Of a stretch of DNA of 7,328 bases, positions 1 to 6,067 are shown in pieces (position 1 is the stretch's first letter; each line of letters starts with the position of its first letter). The stretch comes from Nitrospirota bacterium. Lineage in GTDB: Bacteria; Nitrospirota; Nitrospiria; Nitrospirales; UBA8639. The notes beneath the pieces were generated by a model that had not been told where the DNA came from, did not search any database, and saw only the letters and a program-made list of their open reading frames with translations. Both the position numbers and the translations under genes were made by a program. The stretch is taken from the NCBI GenBank assembly GCA_029881175.1, contig JAOUNC010000138.1:1-7328 (forward strand). Reading direction: 5' to 3'.

Positions 1-565
1 AGGGCTTGGCCAGTTCTTTCACCTGACGCATCAATTCTTCGGTAATCAGCCCTTTGGCATAATCTGAAATGACGATACAGGAAAGATCAGGAAGACGAGA
101 CGCTACATGCCGGATCACTTTTCGCTCAATGGCCGGGGACACCTCATTTCGTTGTTCGACATCAAAACGCACAATTTGTTGATTGTGGGCGATGACTCTG
201 GTTTTTTTAATCGTTGGCCTGGTTTTGTCGACAAAGACACCTGACGAGGATTGTGAGGGTAGGGAAATACCTTGCAAGATGTGTTTGCCATCCGCATCCT
301 GCCCAATGACGCCACACAGTTCAGCCTGCCCCCCGAGGGTCACAATATTATGATACACATTGGCCGCTCCCCCCATTCGATATGATTCGGAGTTCACATG
401 AACTACCGGGACAGGAGCTTCTGGAGAAACCCGATTCACCGTTCCCCAAATATAATGATCAAGAATGAGGTCACCGAGCACTAAAATTTTTGCTTGGGGG
501 AAGCGTCGAAGATAGGTTTTCAGTTTTTGAGCAGAAATTGATGGGACGGGTGAAGGGGTTTTCAT
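1..565 (-). CDS. hldE: D-glycero-beta-D-manno-heptose-7-phosphate kinase (HldE/RfaE N-terminal domain), 3' end cut by window
   Basis: The kinase phosphorylates D-glycero-D-manno-heptose 7-phosphate at C1 in the cytoplasm, a step toward ADP-heptose for the LPS inner core. The first 188 codons are visible; the gene runs off the left edge. They show the PfkB/ribokinase fold: a first strand with GDLILD (residues 31-36), the sugar-binding segment VSPEAPVPVV (46-55), the glycine motif GGAAN (65-69), RPTIKKTRVIAHNQQ (116-130) followed by RFD (133-135), and SDYAKG (167-172). These are hallmarks of the RfaE1 domain. Whether the C-terminal nucleotidyltransferase domain of a bifunctional HldE follows cannot be seen, so HldA or a single-domain form remains possible. 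The ATG lies 47 bases past the lepB stop and has no convincing Shine-Dalgarno; the frame stays open upstream, with an in-frame TTG four codons earlier. It is probably read from the lepA-lepB transcript. An N-terminal extension of about 20 residues precedes the kinase core. Confidence 0.9.
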   Translation of the reverse strand, partial: MKTPSPVPSISAQKLKTYLRRFPQAKILVLGDLILDHYIWGTVNRVSPEAPVPVVHVNSESYRMGGAANVYHNIVTLGGQAELCGVIGQDADGKHILQGISLPSQSSSGVFVDKTRPTIKKTRVIAHNQQIVRFDVEQRNEVSPAIERKVIRHVASRLPDLSCIVISDYAKGLITEELMRQVKELAKP

Positions 566-612
566 GCAAGCGTACAATTTAGAAAAAGAATGGCGAGGCC
601 AACGAAGATGTC

Positions 613-1371
613 TTAGTGAATACTTTTCCCGATGCGATCCCAGCGGACCCAATCCACCCATGAACCTTGCCCATCCCACGACCAGTAGACTAAGAAGGCA
701 CGGCCTTTTATTTTATTCATTTTCACAAACCCCCAAAATCGACTATCAAGGCTTTGATCACGATTATCACCCATCACAAAATAGGAGTCTGCCGGGACCG
801 TTAACGGACCAAAATTATCGCGCGGGTTGATACGACCATCAATGATTCCGGGATCAACTCTTTGCGTGAAATCCTTATCAATGAGAGGCTCTCCATTAAT
901 GATGACCTGTTTATTGCGAATTTCGATCACATCACCAGGCACCCCGATTAACCGTTTAATGAAATCTTTGTTTTCATCCTCTGGATAGCGAAACACAATC
1001 ACATCTCCACGCTGTGGTGGATCAAAGTCCAGCACCATTGTGGAGGAGTAACAGATGAGAGGTGGAAAGGACAGTTGAAAATCACAATCTTTGGGTAATT
1101 GTATTCCGTACGCCAATTTCGACACCAGAATATGATCGCCAATCAGCAACGTGGGGATCATCGAACCAGAAGGGATTTTAAACGCCTGGACTACAAACAC
1201 CCGGATGGTTAAAGCTAAAATAATGGCAATGATGAGGGCTTCAGCATATTCACGAATGATAGATTTCGTGGAAGGCATGTCGTCTGACGTCGTCGACGCA
1301 TTGACCGATGACTTCTCCAGACCCGTCTTAGGAGGTTCAGGAGGCTGAGGAGGTTCTTGGTTGGATAGCAT
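613..1371 (-). CDS. lepB: Signal peptidase I
   Basis: This membrane-anchored serine protease (peptidase family S26) removes signal peptides from exported proteins on the outer face of the inner membrane. The 252-residue protein has a proline-rich, probably cytoplasmic N-terminus (1-40), one membrane segment (about 43-63), then the catalytic box IPSGSMIPTLLIGD (66-79) with nucleophile Ser70. The Lys general base is Lys139 in FIKRLIGVPGD (137-147), and the conserved box MGDNRDQSLDSRFWGFV spans 200-216. All family boxes are intact. One membrane segment rather than the two of E. coli is usual in many bacteria. Between YG (88-89) and PPQRGDVIVF (118-127) lies a longer loop with two cysteines, Cys96 and Cys107. 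The ATG is 4 bases after the lepA stop with no clear Shine-Dalgarno, suggesting coupling to lepA; an internal start at Met32 would keep the whole membrane and catalytic part but also lacks a Shine-Dalgarno. Confidence 0.96.
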   Translation of the reverse strand: MLSNQEPPQPPEPPKTGLEKSSVNASTTSDDMPSTKSIIREYAEALIIAIILALTIRVFVVQAFKIPSGSMIPTLLIGDHILVSKLAYGIQLPKDCDFQLSFPPLICYSSTMVLDFDPPQRGDVIVFRYPEDENKDFIKRLIGVPGDVIEIRNKQVIINGEPLIDKDFTQRVDPGIIDGRINPRDNFGPLTVPADSYFVMGDNRDQSLDSRFWGFVKMNKIKGRAFLVYWSWDGQGSWVDWVRWDRIGKSIH

Positions 1372-1375
1372 CAGC

Positions 1376-3190
1376 TTAACTTGGGTCCGTCTTGAGAATA
1401 GCCAGGAACGCTTCTTGAGGCACTTCCACCCGACCGATTTGTTTCATACGTTTCTTCCCTTCCTTTTGCTTCTCCCACAACTTTCGTTTGCGGGAAATAT
1501 CCCCCCCATAACACTTGGCCGTCACATTCTTCTTGATGGCTCCAATCGTTTCTCTGGCAATGACCCGTTTGCCAATAGCCGCTTGAATGGCAATTTCGAA
1601 CATTTGCTTTGGAATCAGCTCTTTCATTTTTTCAGCCAATTGGCGTCCACGACTCACAACTTTGTCTTTGTGCGCAATGATGGACAAGGCGTCCACGGTC
1701 TCGCCATTCAGTAATAAATCGAGCTTCTCTAAGTCAGATCTCCGATAGCCTACCAATTCATAATCTAATGACGCATAGCCTTGGGTGCGCGATTTCAAAC
1801 GATCATAGAAGTCTAACACAATTTCATTTAACGGCAGTTCGTAGGTCAACATAGCTCGAGTTGGATCGAGATAGGTTAATCCGACCTGAACACCCCGACG
1901 CTCCTGACACAGCTGCAGGATGTTCCCAATATACTTTTCCGGGACAATGATCGTGGCCTTGATAAAGGGCTCTTCTATCCGGTCAATGTGAGAAGGGTCA
2001 GGGAGTTTCGAGGGATTATCGATGTCGATGACTTCGCCCTTGATGGTATACACACGATAGACCACAGTCGGCGCCGTACTAATAAGATCAAGGCCGTATT
2101 CTCGTTCCAGCCGTTCGCGAATAATTTCCATATGCAGGAGGCCCAAAAATCCGCAACGAAAACCGAACCCCAAAGCCAGGGAGGTTTCGGGTTCGTAGCC
2201 GAATGACGCGTCATTGAGTTGTAATTTCTCCAATGAATCCCGCAGATCCTCAAATTTGGCATTATCCGTCGTATAGAGGCCACAAAACACCACCGGCTGC
2301 ACATCGCGATATCCTGGTAATGGCTGAGAGGTCGGGCGTTTGGGGTCCGTAATGGTATCTCCGATTTTTGTGTCAGAGAGTTCCTTCATGCCGGCGCAAA
2401 TATATCCCACCTCTCCTGGACCGAGTTGGGTGACTTTGGTCCGTTTGGGAGAAAAAATACCGACTTCCAGTACCTCAAACTCTCGTCCGGTGGACATCAT
2501 TTTAATCATCATATTCTGACGAATGATCCCATCCATGATACGAATTAAGACAATGGCGCCCTGATAATTGTCAAACCAGGAATCAAAAATTAAGGCCTTC
2601 AAAGGCTCCTCAGACGATCCTGTTGGCGGAGGAATAATGTCCACCAGTCCTTCAAGCACTTCTCGAACGCCTCGCCCGTCTTTTGCGCTTACGGGAAAGG
2701 CTTCATGTTCGGTGAGACCCAAGACGTCACGAATTTGCGTTTTGACGCCTTCGACATCAGCGCTGGCTAAATCAATTTTATTGATGACGGGAATAATGAC
2801 TAAATTATTGGAAATGGCTAAATAGGCGTTCGCAATCGTTTGTGCTTCGACTCCTTGAGTGGCGTCAATTAATAAGAGGGCGCCTTCGCAGGCGGCTAGA
2901 CTCCGGGAAACCTCATAGGCAAAATCCACATGCCCGGGGGTATCGATCAAATTAAACAGGTAATGTTCACCCGTAGATGTTTTGAATTGAGTGGTCACCG
3001 CATGGGCTTTTATGGTAATCCCACGTTCACGCTCCAAATCCATGTCATCCAGATATTGTGCGCGAAATTCACGTTGAGACACCGCTCCGGTTATTTCCAA
3101 AAACCGATCGGCGAGGGTCGATTTGCCGTGGTCAATGTGGGCAATAATAGAGAAATTTCTGATGTGGGTTTGAGGGAAGGTCTTACGCAT
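1376..3190 (-). CDS. lepA: Elongation factor 4 (LepA), ribosomal back-translocase GTPase
   Basis: LepA is a ribosome-bound GTPase related to EF-G, implicated in back-translocation and in translation or ribosome biogenesis under stress. The 604-residue protein matches the usual family length (about 600). GTPase motifs: G1 AHIDHGKST (17-25), G2 RGITI (56-60), G3 DTPGH (83-87, including the catalytic-type His87), G4 NKID (137-140) and G5 SAK (168-170). Domain II follows, then the EF-G III-like segment with [16 protein letters not shown] (341-356), the V-like domain, and the LepA-specific C-terminus with [18 protein letters not shown] (558-575) and [21 protein letters not shown] (579-599). The ATG places G1 at the usual distance, and the next Met (residue 50) lies beyond G1, so a later start is excluded. 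No Shine-Dalgarno precedes it; a near-consensus promoter ends only 14 bases upstream. It heads the lepA-lepB(-hldE) unit. Confidence 0.98.
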   Translation of the reverse strand: MRKTFPQTHIRNFSIIAHIDHGKSTLADRFLEITGAVSQREFRAQYLDDMDLERERGITIKAHAVTTQFKTSTGEHYLFNLIDTPGHVDFAYEVSRSLAACEGALLLIDATQGVEAQTIANAYLAISNNLVIIPVINKIDLASADVEGVKTQIRDVLGLTEHEAFPVSAKDGRGVREVLEGLVDIIPPPTGSSEEPLKALIFDSWFDNYQGAIVLIRIMDGIIRQNMMIKMMSTGREFEVLEVGIFSPKRTKVTQLGPGEVGYICAGMKELSDTKIGDTITDPKRPTSQPLPGYRDVQPVVFCGLYTTDNAKFEDLRDSLEKLQLNDASFGYEPETSLALGFGFRCGFLGLLHMEIIRERLEREYGLDLISTAPTVVYRVYTIKGEVIDIDNPSKLPDPSHIDRIEEPFIKATIIVPEKYIGNILQLCQERRGVQVGLTYLDPTRAMLTYELPLNEIVLDFYDRLKSRTQGYASLDYELVGYRRSDLEKLDLLLNGETVDALSIIAHKDKVVSRGRQLAEKMKELIPKQMFEIAIQAAIGKRVIARETIGAIKKNVTAKCYGGDISRKRKLWEKQKEGKKRMKQIGRVEVPQEAFLAILKTDPS

Positions 3191-3204
3191 TCGAAGTGTC
3201 AGTG

Positions 3205-3233
3205 ATTGTAGTGAGCCTCTAAAAGGTTGTCAA
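3205..3233 (-). promoter_or_regulatory. Sigma70-type promoter for lepA-lepB-hldE
   Basis: On the minus strand a perfect -35 box TTGACA (3233-3228) is followed by a 17-base spacer and a -10 box TACAAT (3210-3205, five of six to TATAAT). The bases just upstream of the -35 are A/T-rich (GATAAATT), as in an UP element. Only 14 bases separate the -10 from the lepA ATG at 3190. A start at the likely purines 3199 or 3197 gives a leader of about 7-9 bases. Motif quality and position are seen in the sequence; promoter activity is inferred. Confidence 0.75.
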
Positions 3234-3255
3234 AATTTATCGTCATTCTCTCAGT

Positions 3256-3260
3256 GAGGG
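3256..3260 (+). promoter_or_regulatory. Ribosome binding site of bioA
   Basis: GAGGG lies 10 bases before the ATG at 3271 and supports this start. No convincing plus-strand promoter was found in the 80-base spacer shared with lepA: TTGTCA at 3227-3232 could be a -35, but no -10 box stands at the right distance. Confidence 0.55.
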
Positions 3261-3270
3261 CTCAAGAATT

Positions 3271-4686
3271 ATGAAAAGAAAACTGCCCCCTACGGTCAAA
3301 CAATTACAAAAAGATGCTCTCCGTTTTCTCTGGCATCCTTTTACCCAAATGCGGGAATGGGAACAACAGCCACCTCTTATCATCAATCGAGGAAAAGGGG
3401 CGTTTGTCTATGATGTTGAAGGCAATACGTACTTAGATGGAACCTCATCCATTTGGGTCAACCTTCATGGACATCGCCACCCCATCATCGATCAGGCCAT
3501 TCGGCACCAACTGACACAGATTGCTCATTCCACATTTTTGGGCCTTTCTCATCCTCCCGGGATTCAACTGGCGAAAGCCTTGATTCAATTAGCCCCCCCT
3601 GGACTCAAGAAAGTCTTCTTTTCAGATAATGGATCGACGGCTGTCGAGATTGCGATCAAAATGGCCCTTCAATATTGGCAACAATGCCCTTCGCCGCAAC
3701 CTCGAAAAACGCAGTTTGTCCACCTGTGTTCCGCCTATCATGGCGATACGGTTGGGGGCATGAGTGTCAGTGACGTGGGATTGTTTCGAAAGCCATTTGC
3801 GGCTCTTCTTTTCCCTGGTCATCATGCCGTTGAGGCCCCGCACTGTTACCATTGTCCCCTCAAATTACAATTCCCATCATGCCAGATGGCGTGTCTGGAC
3901 CCTTTGGAAGCGCTTCTTCAAGAACGACATGAAGAAATTGCCGGAGTCATTATTGAACCGATGGTCCAGGCCGTCGCCGGAATCATCCCCTCCCCACCCG
4001 GATATCTGACGCGCGTTCAGGAATTATGCCGACGCCATCACGTGCTCTTGATTGCCGATGAAGTGGCCACCGGATTTGGCCGAACCGGTCTGATGTTTGC
4101 TTGCGAGCATGAATCGATCAGTCCGGATATTATGGCCATCGCCAAAGGATTGACTGGCGGCTACCTTCCCTTAGCGGCGACCTTAACCACAGACGCGATC
4201 TACTCGGCCTTCCTGGGATCCCCGCTGGAAGGGAAAACATTTTTCCATGGCCATAGTTATACGGGAAATCCGTTGGGCTGTGCCGCCGCCCTGGCCAATC
4301 TCTCCATCTTTAAAACGGAACGAACTTTGAGTCATGTTCAACGGCGTACACCAAAATTTGCGGCTTTCCTGAAAACACTGGCGGACGATCCTTGGGTTGG
4401 AGATATCCGTCAATGCGGCTATATGGTGGGTATCGAGCTCATTCAGGACAGACAGAAAAAAACGCCATTCCCCGCGAGTGATAGAATTGGGCATCAAGTG
4501 GCCATGGCCGCCAGAACTCTGGGGCTGCTTATCAGGCCCATTAATCAAACGATGGTGTTGATGCCGCCTCTTTCTGCAACCATACAAGAATTACAGCAAA
4601 TGGTTGATATTCTCAAAATGGCCATTTCCCTTGTCCGCGCATCAAAAAAGTCTGAGGTGACGTGCACACAGGCTCCGCAGCCCTAA
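3271..4686 (+). CDS. bioA: Adenosylmethionine-8-amino-7-oxononanoate aminotransferase (DAPA synthase)
   Basis: BioA is a cytoplasmic class III PLP aminotransferase that converts 7-keto-8-aminopelargonate to 7,8-diaminopelargonate in biotin synthesis, usually with S-adenosylmethionine as amino donor (a lysine-using variant exists and cannot be excluded). The 471-residue protein shows LWHPFTQM (20-27), DGTSSIWVNLHGHRHP (56-71), AHSTFLGLSHPPGIQLAK (85-102), the PLP phosphate loop DNGSTAVE (119-126), AYHGDT (155-160), IADEVATGFGRTG (261-273) with Asp263 for the PLP ring nitrogen, PLP Lys292 in AKGLTGGYLPLAATL (291-305), and HGHSYTGNPLGCAAALA (326-342). These SSxW, THSTFxG-like and HGHSYTGNPLGCAAA motifs favour BioA over other class III enzymes. 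A four-cysteine patch (Cys192, 195, 204, 208) sits in the small insertion before LDPLE. The C-terminal 15-20 residues look like an unstructured tail. The gene stands alone, divergent from lepA and convergent with the DUF62 gene; no other bio gene is in view. Confidence 0.95.
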   Translation: MKRKLPPTVKQLQKDALRFLWHPFTQMREWEQQPPLIINRGKGAFVYDVEGNTYLDGTSSIWVNLHGHRHPIIDQAIRHQLTQIAHSTFLGLSHPPGIQLAKALIQLAPPGLKKVFFSDNGSTAVEIAIKMALQYWQQCPSPQPRKTQFVHLCSAYHGDTVGGMSVSDVGLFRKPFAALLFPGHHAVEAPHCYHCPLKLQFPSCQMACLDPLEALLQERHEEIAGVIIEPMVQAVAGIIPSPPGYLTRVQELCRRHHVLLIADEVATGFGRTGLMFACEHESISPDIMAIAKGLTGGYLPLAATLTTDAIYSAFLGSPLEGKTFFHGHSYTGNPLGCAAALANLSIFKTERTLSHVQRRTPKFAAFLKTLADDPWVGDIRQCGYMVGIELIQDRQKKTPFPASDRIGHQVAMAARTLGLLIRPINQTMVLMPPLSATIQELQQMVDILKMAISLVRASKKSEVTCTQAPQP

Positions 4687-4711
4687 GGCCATCTTTTTGA
4701 TACAAGATGCC
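4687..4711. terminator. Imperfect inverted repeat between convergent bioA and DUF62 genes (possible weak terminator)
   Basis: CATCTT (4690-4695) pairs with AAGATG (4704-4709) around an 8-base loop. A bulged C at 4689 and two further G-C pairs (4687-4688 with 4710-4711) extend the stem. It begins right after the bioA stop and occupies most of the 36-base convergent gap, where a bidirectional terminator would be expected. Neither side has the downstream T-run of a standard intrinsic terminator, so the functional call is weak. Confidence 0.3.
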
Positions 4712-4722
4712 GGAGAGACCAG

Positions 4723-5523
4723 CTAAATGAGTTCGACGTGTTGCCCAACCTGTAATCCGCAACGATCTGCGGCTCGACCTTGTTTGATGAAAATTTCAAG
4801 GTGTCCGTTACTATTGATGAGCATTTCAGGAAGACCCGTGGCTCCCTCACCATAATACGTCTTGAGTCCTTTAATCGTCAGGTCTATAACTCGCAGTCCG
4901 GAACATTCTTGCTTCGTGACTGAGCGAAACGTCTCTATCTCAATGGGCGTAATGTTGGTAATGGCATTTCCGAAATGATCAATATACATGATTCGACCCT
5001 GCAGGACCTGTTGTTGCATCTTCGGAGCATGATCCGGAAGTGTGACATAATCATAAATCAACCGTCCGTACGAGCCAGGCATTTGTCCTTTGGTTAACCA
5101 TGCGGCAGATGGGGCGAACAAATCACGTCCGTCAAAGGTCGCTCCGGCCGAATCCAGCCGGTACTGCTTATTCTCAATCGCTCGAACTTCTACGGATGAC
5201 TCTTCTTGGATAATGTAGCTCAAGATCCCGTTGTCTGGCGCGACAAAAAAGTAGCGTGCGGTTGATACAAGAAGTGCTCGGCGGTTACTGCCAACATCCG
5301 GATCGACCACCACCAGATGAATCGTTCCGTCAGGATAATATTGATAGCAGGATTTTAAAAAAAATGCCGCCTGCTCAATACCATGCGGTGGAATTTGATG
5401 CGTGAGATCAACGGTACGTATTTGGGGATTAATCCCCAACATGACACCTTTCATACTGGGAACAAAGTAATCGGTGTCTCCAAAGTCCGTCAGAAGAGTC
5501 ACTAATGAAATCGCTGAGGGCAT
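4723..5523 (-). CDS. DUF62-family S-adenosylmethionine hydroxide adenosyltransferase (SAM hydrolase)
   Basis: Family members hydrolyse S-adenosylmethionine to adenosine and methionine; relatives are the fluorinase and chlorinase SalL. The physiological role is unclear. The 266-residue protein is full length and two-domain: N-terminal SAM-binding domain with LLTDFGDTDYFVPSMKG (10-26), DLTHQIPPHGIEQAAF (39-54), VVVDPDVGSNRR (71-82), APDNGILS (95-102) and ATFDGRDLFAPSAAWL (128-143), then a C-terminal barrel beginning near YIDHFGNAITNI (180-191). Of the water-activating triad known from the archaeal homologue PH0463 (Asp68, Arg75, His127), Asp74 and Arg81 are present here but the His position is Asp131. 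The usual Gly two residues after the triad Asp is also Asp (Asp76). Activity may therefore be altered; see findings. The ATG overlaps the greA stop by one base (TAATG), with GAGGAG 8 bases upstream inside greA, so it is probably co-expressed with greA. Confidence 0.88.
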   Translation of the reverse strand: MPSAISLVTLLTDFGDTDYFVPSMKGVMLGINPQIRTVDLTHQIPPHGIEQAAFFLKSCYQYYPDGTIHLVVVDPDVGSNRRALLVSTARYFFVAPDNGILSYIIQEESSVEVRAIENKQYRLDSAGATFDGRDLFAPSAAWLTKGQMPGSYGRLIYDYVTLPDHAPKMQQQVLQGRIMYIDHFGNAITNITPIEIETFRSVTKQECSGLRVIDLTIKGLKTYYGEGATGLPEMLINSNGHLEIFIKQGRAADRCGLQVGQHVELI

Positions 5524-6002
5524 TAGTCCGGCTCCTCAAAGCTAATAGATTGAATTTCATATTCGATCATTCCGGCTGGTCGATGCACCTCCACAATATC
5601 GCCAACCTCATGACCAATGAGCGCTCGACCAATGGGCGATTGAACAGAGATGGATCCGTTTTTTATGTCGGCTTCATCCTCGCCCACCAGGGTGTACCGT
5701 TTGTGTTCTTGCGATTCCATGTTTAATAAGGAGACGGTCACGCCAAAGACCACTGTTGTGCTTGCCCCACGAGAGGGCTCCACAATTTGGGCATTGGCAA
5801 GCTTATATTCCAATTCGGTCATACGCGTGTCAATGAATTGTTGTTGCTCTTTTGCTGCTTTGTACTCGGCATTCTCCTTTAAATCACCATGCTCTCGTGC
5901 TTCTGTAATGGCTTGAATGTTCTTGGGTCGTTCATCTCGTCGCAAACGAGTCAGTTCAGCTTGGAGGGCGTCATAGCCCTTTTTTGTCATAGGAATATTC
6001 AT
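5523..6002 (-). CDS. greA: Transcription elongation (transcript cleavage) factor GreA
   Basis: GreA enters the secondary channel of RNA polymerase and stimulates cleavage of backtracked RNA, rescuing stalled complexes. The 159-residue protein matches the E. coli length (158). It has the N-terminal antiparallel coiled coil (about 8-75) with the tip motif AREHGDLKENAEY (35-47) carrying the acidic pair Asp40 and Glu43, then the FKBP-like C-terminal domain: VFGVTVSLLN (85-94), LVGEDEADIKNGSISVQSPIGRALIG (105-130, described by end points only), and GDIVEVHRPAG (134-144). The GDLKENAEY tip favours GreA over GreB. The start is supported by GGAG 9 bases upstream. The gene lies 65 bases after carB and overlaps the DUF62 start by one base. 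I see no clear promoter in the 65-base gap, so transcription from upstream of carB is likely but not certain. Confidence 0.97.
   Translation of the reverse strand: MNIPMTKKGYDALQAELTRLRRDERPKNIQAITEAREHGDLKENAEYKAAKEQQQFIDTRMTELEYKLANAQIVEPSRGASTTVVFGVTVSLLNMESQEHKRYTLVGEDEADIKNGSISVQSPIGRALIGHEVGDIVEVHRPAGMIEYEIQSISFEEPD
5532..5537 (-). promoter_or_regulatory. Shine-Dalgarno of the DUF62 gene, inside the greA 3' end
   Basis: GAGGAG on the minus strand lies 8 bases before the ATG at 5523. It falls within the last codons of greA (Glu156-Glu157), so terminating greA ribosomes sit over the next gene's start. This is the strongest ribosome binding site in the window and fixes the DUF62 start. 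Confidence 0.75.
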
Positions 6003-6011
6003 ACGATTTCA

Positions 6012-6015
6012 CTCC
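6012..6015 (-). promoter_or_regulatory. Ribosome binding site of greA
   Basis: GGAG (minus strand, within GTGGAGTG) lies 9 bases before the ATG at 6002. It selects this start over the in-frame Met5, for which the spacing would be too long. Confidence 0.6.
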
Positions 6016-6067
6016 ACACGATTAGTAACATGTTGTGGTGGGCAACGAGGGACATTGCGTCTGATCT

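Noticed and set aside
564..830. Plus-strand open frame of 88 codons across the hldE-lepB junction
   Set aside because: It lies antisense to the end of lepB and the hldE start, has no recognisable motifs or ribosome binding site, and reads as a shadow of the real genes.
1361..1714. Plus-strand open frame of 117 codons antisense to the lepA 3' end
   Set aside because: It is fully covered by the strongly conserved lepA coding sequence, and its translation has no family resemblance.
3206..3233. Possible BirA-like operator (TTGTA half-site at 3206 and GGTTGTCAA at 3225-3233) upstream of bioA
   Set aside because: The right half matches GGTTTACAA at only seven of nine positions, the left half at about five of nine, and the 10-base spacing is shorter than the 14-16 bases of known sites. 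The right half is also explained by the lepA -35 box on the other strand.
4183..4587. Minus-strand open frame of 134 codons inside bioA
   Set aside because: It is antisense to conserved bioA motifs, including the HGHSYTGNPLG region, with low-complexity His/Arg-rich translation typical of a shadow frame.
6003..6067. Small stem (CCACA/TGTGG) and the AACATGTT palindrome in the carB-greA gap as terminator or operator
   Set aside because: The stem is only five base pairs with a 15-base loop and no T-run, and a single 8-base palindrome is expected by chance.
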